Below, piece after piece: positions 25,701 to 38,789 of a DNA stretch of 64,000 nt. A program made the translations under genes and the position numbers. How positions within the stretch are numbered: position 1 is the first letter of the stretch; the number at the start of each line of letters is the position of its first letter. The DNA comes from Drosophila persimilis (taxonomy: Eukaryota > Arthropoda > Insecta > Diptera > Drosophilidae), in assembly GCF_003286085.1 (NCBI RefSeq), contig NW_020825289.1, positions 14,818,001 to 14,882,000 of the forward strand. Direction: 5' to 3'. The notes below the pieces were generated by a model. The model was not told the DNA's origin. It did not search any database and saw nothing but the letters and a program-made list of their open reading frames with translations.

Positions 25701-28078
25701 CTCAACTAATTGTCTCCCAATGGATCACCCAATGGATTCTCTCTCTCTTTCTGACAGTCTTTCAGGCGCATGAAAAATGTTTTCATTTCGTAGATTTATG
25801 TAGATATGTCCAAGATAGATTCAAAAAAGGTCTGGCATACCTCCGAAGCGTAGGCTTACCTCCCTCCTGTTTCCCATCTTAAGAGCGCTGTCTTGCTGTG
25901 CTTCCACCTTGTGTAAATATACCTTGGATATAACCATAAAGGTGCGGTGTAGGTGTGTAGTTCTCTTCTCTTCTCTCTCCCTCTCTTTCTCTCTGTTGGC
26001 ACTTAATTTGTTGTTTCTGTCTGCAGCATAGCATTTTTATATGTATTTTTTTTTGGTGTGAGATTACGCATTTTTGTTCTCGTTCTCGCCGCAGACCTTT
26101 TGCCTGATCTTTGGCTCGGCATTTGACGATCCTTTCAGCATTGGAATGCCTCTCTTGTCTTGTCTTGGCTTAGTTTACAATGCTCTTTTGATTAGGCCAC
26201 GAAGGTGGGCTCCGCTCCGCTCCCCTGCCCATTACCGGCCCTCCCATAACCTATCCATTCCGTGTAGCTGTCGCTGTCGCTGTCCGTCGTACGTGATTGG
26301 TATTATTCATCACTTGTCCTTGGGTCCGTCGTATATCCTATCATTGGAATTTCTTTCTTTTCGGCTCTGGGCTGCTGCTTATCAGGCCAAGATTTGTTTA
26401 GGCAGAACCTTTTTCCCAATATTTAATTTAAATTTTAAGTATCTTCAGGTAAATTCTTGTTTATTTGGTATTTTTTGTTGTTAGGTAGTTCGATTCACCG
26501 ATTTAGTTGCAACAGGAAGCCATAAAACATTTTCCATTCACTGGTTATATTTTTTACTTCTTGATTTCCTATTATTTGAAATTTTTTAATTGAATTTTAT
26601 GAATTTATCTTTGGACGGCTTGCAGGACTTCCATCCAGAGAAAGTTTTCCTGGACAAGGCGGGTGTGAGACTAAAAGGGTTGAGGTCCCTGGGGTGTAGG
26701 GCTGTAGGGGTGGGGGTCAACAGCCAAAAACTAAAAACTTTTACGTTTTCCTCTTCCCAACAATGAATGCAGTCGATAAGTAGTGGCATAAGTACCATTT
26801 CATTCCACAAAAACACACACACAAACAAATATCTAGTAAAAGGGGAAAACAAAAATGAAATGATTCAGAATCGAAAGGAAAACCGACTATTTTGATAGCC
26901 TTGAAATGGTTTTATGGATATGTGGAACAATTTTGTGGGACGAGAAACGAAAATTTTAGTTGAAACTCATTCATGATCAACAGATTTATGCAAAAACTAG
27001 CCTTATGTTTATCTTAAGTTCCAGATAGTGGTATAGTGTTTGAAGGAACAATACTTTTGCTCATTGATATCTACAGATATCTATCAGTGAATTATCGTTG
27101 CTGGCGAATGGTAGGTGAATGGTAGTCCGGTGTAGTCCCATAGTTCCAGTAGACCCTCCATTAGTCAACCAAGACGTTCTCCTTCTTCTAGGAATATACC
27201 TTACCTCTCCTTTGAAGGGTATAATGAAATGTTCTCTCCCCTTTTCAACCCATTCGATGAGCGAGACTCAAAACCCGAAGACCGAAGCGACTCCAAGCCC
27301 AGCACAAGCCCAAAGCACAGCTGTCAAGGAAGAAGAACAAGTAGTAGAGCAGACGAAGAGGAAGAAGAAGAATCAGAAAAGGACAGCAGATGGTACAGGG
27401 GGGCGGGCAAGGGAAACGGTATGGCTGGGGTGGGGTGGGGTGCGGTGGCCCGGTCTCAAAATAGTCATTGTAATAAGAAAATTTTGATTTCATTTTTAGT
27501 ATTTGTATAAAATTTAATAACGCCGCACAAGATGGCTGACGAAGTCGTCGACGTCGACTGAGAGCAGAGAAGAATGGCATTGTGAGAGAGCGGCGCAGCA
27601 GCGGCGAGTGGAGTGAGAGCGAAAGCGAGAGAGGGATGGGTTGGGTTGGGACCTGGTCTGGGCTGGGCTAGGCTGGGGGGTGGTGGTGGCAACTAAAACG
27701 CTTAAAACACACAATCTCGTTTCGGGTTCGGTTGGGATTGGGATTGGGATTTCGGGGTTACGCTTAAACTCTAAGTACATTTTAACTTAACTGCCGGCTT
27801 CTTTTTTTGCTTTGCTTTGCTGTTGTTGTTTGTGCTGCTGCTGCTGCTTCTTCTTCTCCTTTTGGGTTTTTGTTAGTTCGTCCCCCTGCGTCGCCCTGCC
27901 CTGCGCCTGCATAGCGAATTGTAAGGCGAGAAGGCAAACCCCGATGATGATGACTAGGATGATGATTATGGTCGGTTTGGTGGATCGTCGTCGGTGGCAG
28001 GGACCGAGTGGATGGCCTGGGTGGGGTGGCCATTGGTGGTGGTTTGAGATGCTCTAACTTGTGCTTTTCTGTTTCTGT

Positions 28079-28080
<2 letters not shown>

Positions 28081-28113
<33 letters not shown>
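28081..28113. repeat. GT microsatellite
   Basis: About 16 perfect GT units. It is one of many GT/CA runs in the apt upstream region. Confidence 0.9.
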
Positions 28114-28115
<2 letters not shown>

Positions 28116-30601
28116 TGTGCGTTCGCTTGAGCGCAATTATAAATTTTTGGAATTGTTGTAATTTAGTTTTGTTTGTTTGCTAGTCTCTCCTCCGTTTTTC
28201 ATACTCCTTCCTAGTCCCTTTCCTTTTTCTCTCTCTCCTTCTCTGGCTAGTAATACTGTACGTTTCGTCCATTGTTGTACCAGCTGTGACTGTAGCTGTG
28301 TGTGTGTGTGTGTGTCCTGCACTGCGAATGGAATAAGTATTTTGATACCCATCAAAACAGACAGATCGGAATGAACGAAAGCTTCTTCGTCCAAAACCCT
28401 GTAGATGTGCGTTTTCCCAGAGCCCAAGAGAGGCCCGCCCTCCGTCATAGCAGTCCATTGAGAGTACTATATTTTTTTGTTATCCTTTTCAAATCAAAAT
28501 TTTTTTTAATTCCATCTCTTCCTCTTCCGTTCCCCCGTAATTACAATAGATTTTCGTATAATTACTGACTTGCAGTACTATTCCTTCATAAGCCGAGCCC
28601 GCTTCAACACCCGACATATGTACCCTTTCACACCCTATTCATAACGGGAATAAAAACTTTTCTCCTAACTGCGATTGTGACTGCTGCGATGTCGCTGCCG
28701 CTGCCTCTGCCGCTGCTTCAGTCGCAGCCGCCGCCTCTGTCGGTGCTGATTATTACGATAAAGCATAATGATTACATTTTTAGTAGTAGCTTTCCAAAGG
28801 AGCGAGCAGGATGGCAGAGAGAGCCTTATTATTGTTGTTCTGTAAATCGTAGAGTTTTTGAACTTGTTGTTGGGTTTTTGGATAGGAATTGAAATTGGGT
28901 TTGGGTTTTGCGCATACATAGGTTTGGGAGGGTTGCTCCTCTGTTCTGTTCTGTTCTGTTCTGTTCTGGCTGGCAAATGCGTCGTTTCAACAATTTCCAA
29001 ATTCTCAGGGTTAGAGTTACTAGATGAAGGACCTGAAAGGGCAGATGGAGATGGTGAGAGAGAGAGAATGAGAGAGCTGGAGAGTTTTAAAGGCATTGGC
29101 TCTTGCACTTGATTAATTGCGATTTATGCGCCGCTGCTGCGGCTTATGTTCCATGCGATATGGAACTTTTGTGTGTAATTATGGATGGGTTATGGGTATG
29201 GGAGGGATTGGATTGGATTGGATGGGATTGAATGGGTTGCCCGGAGAATAATAAGTAACTGTAATAACGGTCGTTGACATGAGGGTTTCCTGCATTCGTT
29301 CGTTCGTTTGTTCGTTTGCTGCTTAATGTTTTTTTTTTCTTTTTTGGAAATGTGAGCAATAGGGTTTGAAGGACGATTTGTTGAAGGGTACTGATTATAT
29401 AAGATATGCAATTAAGAAGAGAGGGGGGCACACTGCCGGGTACTCATGAGAAAAACTATTAGGCTGCAGCTGCAAATTTGTTGAATCCGTGTGGCTAGTA
29501 AGAAGAGAAGCAGTGCATCATGGGGAATTTACCAGAGGAAGCAGTGGCTGGGGGGACTGATGGGCCCACAAGGAAGCAGTGCATTCGTGTGTGGGTGGGA
29601 GATAATCGTGAATGAGGCATATTTTTGCCTTTTTGTTTTGCTTGGCTCATTTGGCAGCACACACACACGCACTCTCGTAAGCATACACCCACACAGCGAC
29701 TACTGGAAAAGAGAGCGAACGAATGAAAGAGAGAGCCAGGCAGGAGAACCAAGCTGGCAATCAGCCCAAAGCCATGGAATGGAGCGCAAAATACGTTATA
29801 TTACAATTGCGGCTATTGTCATTACTTTTGGCCCACATTCAAAGCGGTACCACACACACACACAGAGACGCTCAATCGCGCAAATAGAGAAGGAGAGCGA
29901 ACGAAAGAGAAGCACAGCGAAAGAGCGAGCAGAGGCAGCCGCATAATTCATAGCCGAACTTCGGGTGTGCATTGAACGATGTGTTGCCGAACGATGCCGA
30001 GCGCTCTCATCGGCTTGCGCGTCGTTCTATGTGCGTGTGTGTGTGTGTGAACGCTCTCGTCGGCATTCGGTGGTGCCTCTGGGTTTGTATCTGTGTGTGA
30101 GTGTGTTTGTAATTGATTTTATTAGTTTTGGGTTTTTGTTGTATGTTTGCCGCTGTCGACGCTGACGGCGGCAGCGCTGATGAATTTAAAAAAATTTTGA
30201 ATTGCCCGCCCTTAGTCATTGACTAAACGTGCAGCAGTGCGAACGCGGCAAAACATCCAGTGTCTCCGTGTCACCCGCTGAACGTTTCTCCGATCCGGCA
30301 TTTTGTTCTTCCTAAATCGCAAAACATATCCCTGATATATCTACAATATCTGTCAGATATATAGAGAGTTCTCGGCACGCGACACATAAACAATTTTCGA
30401 GTGCTTATACAACAAACAAACAAATACGAAAAAAAGAAACGCTAGTTGCAACAATTCGAATATGTGCCACATTAACAAATAAAACACACAAATTTACACT
30501 TTCTTGGGATTAACAAACAAATCAGAGACAACCCAGAGACTTACTCCAGGATAAAAGGAGAGATTTCCGAACGCAGGATATACCCCACATACGCCAGCAA
30601 A

Positions 30602-30604
30602 ATG
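30602..30604 (+). other. Probable apt ATG-only leader exon end D
   Basis: AGCAAAATG is followed directly by a GTAATT donor at 30605. The 360 bp before it (about 30,240-30,604) is less repetitive than its surroundings and lacks in-frame coding, as expected for a 5' leader. Joined to 48043 it gives Met-VNKQYTANDLEAF and a 490-residue Apontic. D. melanogaster Apt is about 484 residues by recall, so a very short first coding exon is required. Confidence 0.45.
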
Positions 30605-33600
30605 GTAATTACACCGTACATCATTTCGCCATATATAACCGTATATGAATCAGCCAGAGCGGGCCAATTTATATTTTATTAGCCAAGTTTCTCGAGTGTG
30701 TCTGGGCGCTCCTTAGTCTTAGTCATTAGCCGCAAAGCAAGTGCCTTCCCCCGCTTGTGTCTTTGTATCTCTGCCGTTTGGTGATTTAGATACAGATAAT
30801 GATTCGCATGCATATCTATATGGAGCCGACGACGTATTGTACATATAAATTCATCTTTAATCTCTTTGGCTGCATATTCATTTGTGCTCACTATCGTTGT
30901 GATCGCTAATTTCTATCATTTCCGGCGTTTTGACTATGCCCCACCATAAAAGGCGACTGCGATTTGTGATTCTCGATTCGCGATTCCAACAGAATCCATA
31001 ACCATCCAGTAATACACTTCGAATGACGTCGCATTTCCGTCTCCAAAGCCCAAAGAATGCGAAATATTATGATATTTGAACTGGCGATCTGGCGCTATCG
31101 GCGAGCGGATGTGTGTGCTCCCTAACCCAATCGGAATCCTAAGTGCTCCCTGGAGATGGAACCAAATTTTTATTTAAATTTTTGTTTTGTTTTTTAAACT
31201 ACTTCTTGAATAAGAACTCAATCTCGGATACAACTAAAGGCATTTAAAAGCAATCAATAACCAAGAGCACTCTATTTTGATCCTTTAAAAGCAGTTTTTC
31301 GAAGGAAAACATATACATATGTCCTCGAGTTTTGTAAAAGATCAGCAAAACAACGACATATATTTATGATCGAATTCAGAATAATCTTTCTCAGAGTTCA
31401 AAAAAGAACGGAACACAGTTCTAGTGCCATCAGATGGGTTGGTCTTTGTAAACCCGGTGGCTCTGCCTGGAATTCCTCAGAATGTGTCTTATATCATCCT
31501 CGCAGAAACCCTTCAACCTTTTTCTCTCTACTGTCAACAGTTTTTCACGCACACATTTTTGCAAATTTTTCTATATTTCATTTTCCTATTAATCGCCATA
31601 AATGCAAAATACCGACAGGCCAAAGAAATAATGAAGAACATTTTTGGTTTCGAGAAATATAGAAAATGCTGCCGCTGCTGCTGCTGCTGCTGCTGCTAGT
31701 GCTGTGAGATACATTTGTGCGCGAGTACGAATGCGAGTATCTGTGTGTGTATGTTTTGTGGATGGATGTTCAGCGGGATACAAATAAATTTTTGGCACAT
31801 TAAGAACGCCGCCAAAATGCGAAGAGCCAGCCAAATATGAAATTATGATTGCGATTATGATTATGATTATGATGATGATGTTGTTATAATTAGAGAACAA
31901 CGAAAGCGAAAAACGATTCGTAATTATTCAAAAATTGACTTTAAGCAGTCGTCGTCGCAGTCGCAGTCGCAGTCGTAGTCGTTCGTGGCTCCTGCTACTG
32001 AGGCAGCTGCCGTCGCCAGGTCGTACGGATCGCACAGATCGCACAGATCGCCCAGATCCATATAGATTTTAGTTATGGTCTTAGTTTCGAGTGTGTGCGC
32101 TCTTCCATTGCAGCTATTTTAAGCACACACTCGCGCGCACACACATGGACACATGAATTACACTTCCAAGTGCTTAATCATGGCCCGAACCGAGCGTCGA
32201 AACTTTTACACAAATCATATTCCACCCCACCCCGCTCCCAATATATATCCATTCCCCCTGACCTCCTCCCCGTTCCGAATACTCCCCATTCGGGGCACAC
32301 GCCCGTTCTTGCAACTGTTCTTTCGGAAATTTTCTTTTGGTTTTTGCGTTTTCCATTGAAAAAACCCAAATCGAGAATATGTGAGCGATATGTTTCCACT
32401 CAAAATGTTCGGTTCCGTTCGAAGGGGGGACTGGCCACATTTGCTTTATTAATCGACCCACACTCACACACTCACACACACACATACTTAGTCGATTCAT
32501 AGCCGATAATCGTGGAATACATTATTATTATATTGGAGGAGAACAATCATAAATGGCCAAAAAGTGTCTGTAATGAGCATTGCCGATACGAAATGACTTG
32601 CTTACATATTTCAGGCATGTTTCTCGAGGAAATTGCCAAATTAAAGCGATTCCAAATATAATGAATGTCTGGCCACAGAGACAGGGAATACCGTATATAT
32701 TGTGGGATGTGCAACAGCTGATTGGAGAGATCTGCTTAAGGTTGCAATGGATGATTCCTCTGTTAAAGTATTTACTGCATAGCTGCTCAAGTTCGAATCG
32801 AAACTCTGCCATCAACAGGGTCGAACCTTTAGCCATTTGTAGTTCCATCGATGGAACTTGACATTCAATTGGCTTAATCCTGACAGGGGCAGGGGCTGCG
32901 GCGGGGGCCTTCCTTCCCATAAACTTGTGAAAATATTCAAGCCACATGAGCGCTCTTAGAGATTTCCCCCTCCCACCCTTTGGTGGCTGTCCATTGAAAT
33001 GGCAATTATTTGAATTTATTTTTAATGTTCCGATAGATACATGTGTGTGTGTTGGGTACTCATCTCTCCTATCTTGCCCCACCCCCCACTATATGTATCT
33101 TTAATTTGTACCATCTGGAAGGGGATTTGATCTGTTTCCATATGTGTGTCGTGCGGTTGACTACTTAATTTCAGAGTGCCATAAAAATTACGATTTCGAA
33201 TTCAAATTGAAAGGTCTCTCAGCCATGCCCATTTCCATGTACTCACTCCGCCTCAGCACCCACCCGCCTTTCCGCTCCTCCAAAAACAGTCGAAACGCAT
33301 TTGGTGTTGAAAATAAGTTGGATTATTTATCGATTCGAATGCTTATAAATATTTAAGAAGCTTCAAATGAAATCAACAATTAGTTTATTTATTGACACTT
33401 GATATCAGAGCAGGGGGAGGGGTCTCTATCTCCCTTAAAGTGCCCCCATGATGAAAGACAAAACGAGTACGAATACGAGAGTATTATTGAGATTTGTTGT
33501 CCCCCTCCCCCTCCTCCTCTGCCCCGCCCTGGCATCTCCAGATGATGTCGAATGCAAATTCGTTCCATCACTCAAAACTCGCATAGTTTCCCCCACCCCC

Positions 33601-34288
33601 CCTTTGGGGGAAAATTAATGCAAGTGCTAGGAAAAGTGTGGCCGCCACAAACAATGCTTGTCCATCTGTCCATCAGTCAGTCAGTCAGTCAGTCAGCCAG
33701 TCAGTGTTTCCTTCAAGCCGGGCATCAGCCACAGCCGGTTCAGGTTGAGTCACCACCGTATGTGGCACGTCTTTCATCTATTGGCATCCTTGACGCGAAC
33801 CCTAGAGATGACAGCGTGAGTCACGCATGTGCAAACTTTCTTAATTCCCAGAATAACTGGAAATTCGAATCGAAAATGTTCCGAATGTAGCCTGATATCC
33901 TCGCGGTTGTTTATCGCATCAACACTCTGATTGAATTTGATTGAATTTTGCTGGTAAAATGAACAACTTATTGTAAGAGACTTAAAGTACATTGAAAGCC
34001 ATTCATCCTTTGTCTGGCAGGGGCCCACATGCGGCCATCGCCAGAACACACACACACTCACGCAGGGCGCGCACTCATCGAGGATGTGTGCGTGTGCGTG
34101 TGTGTTCCAGAGAGAGTCTTTCGACTCTTAATCCCCTCCCCTTCAGTCGGGCCTGGGGTGGGGGGGCTGACTGACTGACAATCAATCAATGCACGTGTTT
34201 CATATTTTTGATATTTGCCGCTTGACGAGAATTTTTTGGACAAATCAGTCGGCCCAGGGAGCTTAGTTGTTGCCACATCGCAAGAGGG

Positions 34289-34325
34289 TTAGGGGGAGGG
34301 GGAGGGGGAGGGGGGGGGGGGAGGG
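34289..34325 (+). repeat. G-run tract with quadruplex potential
   Basis: A series of G5 runs separated by single A bases, ending in a G12 run, preceded by GGGTTA. The spacing satisfies the usual G-quadruplex rule on the plus strand. Confidence 0.85.
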
Positions 34326-37300
34326 AAGCCAGGCCATACAAGTATATTGTAGATATATCCAGTCTCTGTCTTTGTGGCAGCGTCACCCGAAAGTCGTTCA
34401 ATTAAAGACGATTTAAATTTATAGAAGATACTCTCTCTCTCACTCTCGCCCATCGGCACAGATACAGGCCATGCACAGATGTACATATGCACGAACAAAG
34501 TCGAATGTCTTAATTAATTTTAATTATTTTCAATGGGCGACTATGAAATACAAGGCACAAACCGGCAACAGGCATTCCCCCGTTCCAACTAAGGCGATAA
34601 GAGCAGCAATTAAGTAACGAATTAATAGCAATCGACTTGTAAATAAATACTTATGATGGTACCCACAGGTCCCCCTGTCGCACCACCCCCCACCCAACCC
34701 TCATGACAATTGGTTGCGCCGCTTAACCCGCTCTCCCGCTCTCCCAACCCCCCCAAAACCCAACCGAATCGCCCTCTTTTTCTGGCCAATTTTCAGGGTG
34801 TAATGTCGGCTCTGTTCTTGCATTTTCCAAACGATTGTGCCTATAAGTATTAGGAGCATTTTCCGTATGCCCAAAATGCGGGTGCCGTGGCCCAAGGGGC
34901 AGGCCGTTAATTTATTTGCCTGCAGCATGCAAACCAATTGACAATCAAACGCAATTAGTCACAATAATCGTCGTAATCGTGAAATGGAAACGCATTTTCA
35001 GCTTATTTCAAGAGAGTTTCAAGAACTCGATACGTGATGCGAGCTGCTGGATTGCCTTGAAATGTTGCTTCCTTTTGTTCATGAATAATGCGATCATGTG
35101 ATCGCCCAAGACACACGAGATAAATCATCATCTTCGCAGGTAGCTCTCTGGGATGACGCCCCCAACCCAAAAGTTGTCGTCGCCAGCGATAGGGAGGAGA
35201 AGAGATGAATTCTCTTCGGGCAAATCTCAGAATGTTTTCACTCAACTAGAATCAATTAATCATATATATCTTTCTAAGGCGACAGGAGAGATGATCTCTC
35301 TCTCTCTCTCTCTCCTTGAGTAAATTTGAACTGGTTTAAGGAACTAAAATCGAATCTTAAAGATAATCACTTGATGCAAATTTCAACCCCAAATCCATTC
35401 GGATCCAACCGAAAAGCCATTCGCATATGCCAGGAATTTGGTCTTGGCCTACTTTACCGACTGGCTGGCTGGTTTGCTTTTCAAAATTAATAGGAATTCT
35501 TTCCTTAAACCTAGATTAGCAAAATTTGATAAGTATTCGTATGGAATATGGTTAGGGGTTTGGATTGTGTTGCGGGGCAGATCCATTCAGCAAAAAAAAA
35601 AGACCAACCCATGCCCAGAAAAAGGGGTTGTTGTTGTTGTGGTGTTTGGTTGTTGGTTGCATCATCCTCGCCAGCGTCGACAGCGACGTCGACGTCGTCG
35701 TCGTCGTCGTCATAATGATCTTCATTGTCGGTTGTGTGGTTGTTGGGTTTATTCAGCATTTCGCATGGCGTGCACTTAATAAAATAGGATTAACATTTTA
35801 TAGTGAGAGTCGTCCCTCCTCTCCCGTCTCACACACTTTGCCGTATGTCTCTGTATCTGTATCTGTATCTGTGTTTGTGTTTGTGAGTGCGAGTGCGAGT
35901 TTATTCCCTGGTTCCTTTTGTAAAATTCAACAACTGCGCATTGCTGTCGTTTCTTCCATGTGGCATAGCCGTGTGGCCGTTGTCTGTATGTATAACCAGT
36001 TATTGGAATAATGACAGCTGTGTGATATGGACTCTTGAGAACTCAAACGGCAACTCCAAATCCAACCCGAAGGCCATACCATACCATTTGTCCTTTAAAG
36101 CTAATTTATCTAGCACATGCATTTTTTGTTTGTTTTTGTATCGAACAGCTTTCCAGAGTTTCCTTTGAACAAGCTTTGGCTTACTTTGTATCTGAGAGAT
36201 CTGAAAGTATCTGCAAGAAATTGTCCTTAAAAGAGCACTCCTTACGGATTGGTAACTTTAAGAATTCAAGGTCTGGACTTAGCTTTTTTGTATCTTCGAG
36301 ATAGATCTTGTGTACCACCATTCCAATCATTGAGCTGCCAATTGCCTCCGAGTATCTGGCAGCATTTCTCTTGTATCTGTGAGATACTGCTGCTCATAAC
36401 TTATGCATCAACGCGTACCATTTCAGCATAAATCGCGCTGTCACCCCGATCTGCCTTTTGTCATCATCATCCTCAACATCGGGAGTCGGGAGTCGGTCGT
36501 CGTTGTCCCTCCTCCTCGCTCTTTCTCTCTCTCTCTCTCTCTCTTTCTTTTCCCCTGCTTCTTTTTGTTCGTTTTGATTGTTTTTTTTTTGTGTCGTTAA
36601 AATATTTTTTTTTTGGGTGTGTTCTGTATTTTAATAGCTCTATGGAGCTGGAGCCCAAATCGCTTGAGCACTGCGCTGGCTTCCACTTCCTTTCGTCTCA
36701 CACACACACGTACGCCCTGTACCCCTCTCACCCCCCTGTGCAACTAATAGTTTATCTTGTTTAATTTCTTTCGAATTTGTCAAAGAAACAATAAAGAGGA
36801 GAAAAAAAAGAGACCAAAAGTAACATGATTTCCGTTTTTTACTTGAAAGTAAATCGAGATACACTTTGACTCACACACAGAGACACTCGCTCATTCGACT
36901 CGTTACTCGCTTCGTCTGCTAATCCCTCAAATGTCTCGTTTTGGTAGTACCGTACCCTCGATAGAGACAGCGACAGAGACAGGCACAATGGATGAGTGTG
37001 TGAGAGACGGGACGACTCACTTTGAATTATTAAAACCTAATCTTGATTCTACAATTTCAGTTAGAGTTCAACAGCAACAAATATAAAGAGTGTGAGGGTG
37101 GCAGTGAGGGTGAGGGTGATGCGGAGTAGAGAAAAGGGGATTGGTATCGTATATACATATATCTTTTAATATGTGCCTTCGATGCGATCGCACGAACATC
37201 GCCCATCGTACCGTCCCCTGTCCCCTGTCCCCGGTCCCCTTTCCCTACTGAAGGTATACGCGCATCCCAAATCGTGGGTTTATGGCGTCGCCCCCACCTT

Positions 37301-38396
37301 GAAATTCCTCTCTCTCTCTCTCTTTCTCTCTCTGACTGATTTTAGTCTCAATTTTAGGATTAAAAATGTCGTCAGCATTTTTTATGCTGAATTTCAAAAT
37401 ATATTCTCCTCCTTTGGCATTGATTTTAAGCGGAAAAAACCTCATACTACGATTATAAAAACACACCCCGGGACACAACACAGATTTTGTTGCTCTGACA
37501 GCTGATTTGGGTATTCGATTACGGCCACAACTATTCAACATTCGAACTGCAAGTCTGAGTGTATTCGAATGGAAGAGTATCTGCCAATTGAATTGTCAGT
37601 TTGGGGGAGGATTTGAATATGAAAAGAATTTCATAAAAAATATAGAAACTTGAGAGATCTAAGGCTTCCTATATCCTATAGCCTACAGCCCATATAGAAG
37701 CCCAAGATCAAATTCAAATATCAGGGAAATTAGCATTGATTACAATTTGGAATATTGTAAACCTAAAGAATGTGCATATCAAATGGACACAATATATGTA
37801 TGTCTATAGTATCTGTATCTCTCATCTGTACAAATTGTCTGACCAGTCGCAATCGGAATCAATCTATATATGCGCTATAGTAGTGGTAGTTGTTGACTAA
37901 AGCAAAAGGCAAAAAATTAATTTATTAAAATTTAAAGCGCATGACTTTTGCGAACAAATGGAGCAACGGCGACCGGCGACCGACGACCAGCGACAAAAGC
38001 AAACGGCAATCAGTAAGCAAATAAATGGCTATATGTACGAGTGGGTTATATGGGATATATGGTATAGTATATATAGGTATGAATCATGCGTCACACTTGC
38101 GCATTATAATTGAGAGATATAGGAGGGGGATATGGAGGGGGGGGAGGGCAGCAGCCCTGGCGCAGATGCAGATGCAGATGCAGACTGGACCCCAAACATC
38201 GACTCCCAGTGCCAGTGCCAGCTCCAGCTCCAGTTTTTTGATACCAATGCATTTTGGCTGGTTGCCGTGGGGACTAGATTCTAGTATCTAGATACTCGCG
38301 TTCGTACCTACCCAACTGCGTCCAGGTGTGCAAGACAAACAAATTTTCTGTGTGTTTCTGTTGTGGTTACCCTCCACATATTTTCTGTGGTTTTCT

Positions 38397-38428
38397 GTGG
38401 GGGGGAGGGGGTTTTTTTTTTTTTTTTT
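38397..38428 (+). repeat. G-run followed by poly(T)
   Basis: GGGGGGGAGGGGG runs directly into 18 T. A purine/pyrimidine switch of this kind is unusual and prone to sequencing error. Confidence 0.8.
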
Positions 38429-38750
38429 GCTGTCCGCCTTTTGGGGCACATTGTCACTGGGAAGGAAATGCAAAGAATTCGATTTGTAGCGACAGCTTAA
38501 TTAAGGTTATCTATCAAATGTGATGATTAGTTTAGTCAAACTTCTGTCTGGTGATAGCTGATAGTGGCTTGGGACACTTTGTAAGCCCCCTAAACGATGC
38601 AATTAGCAATTAAATTTCCGTTGACCTAATGCTAGGCAAAGTCTCTCGACTTATTTATCAATTACACAGATACACAAATACTCAACGGTGGTGTGACATC
38701 GATAAACAAAAGAGCTTTAAATTATGTGTAGTATTAATATTTTGTTGTTG

Positions 38751-38757
38751 ACACACT

Positions 38758-38785
<28 letters not shown>
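38751..38785. repeat. CA microsatellite
   Basis: About 16 CA units with one early interruption (ACTC). Confidence 0.9.

Positions 38786-38789
<4 letters not shown>

Larger units (their letters stand above)
12099..30601. other. Long non-coding stretch, apontic upstream/intronic DNA
   Basis: No protein gene is supported across about 18 kb on either strand. Open frames here are driven by microsatellites (GT/CA, CT/GA, GTAT). Separately listed are three short candidate leader exons for apt and the larger repeats. CAGCTGTT words occur at about 12,179 and 12,229, as at other promoters in this window, so a transcription start near 12,230 is possible. I infer that most of this is regulatory and intronic DNA of apt, because the apt coding exons at 48 kb require an upstream exon and no other gene intervenes. 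Confidence 0.55.

Noticed and set aside
27119..27580. Overlapping frames of 93-122 codons on both strands
   Set aside because: They are encoded by low-complexity GAA and GGGTG-rich DNA and carry no motifs.
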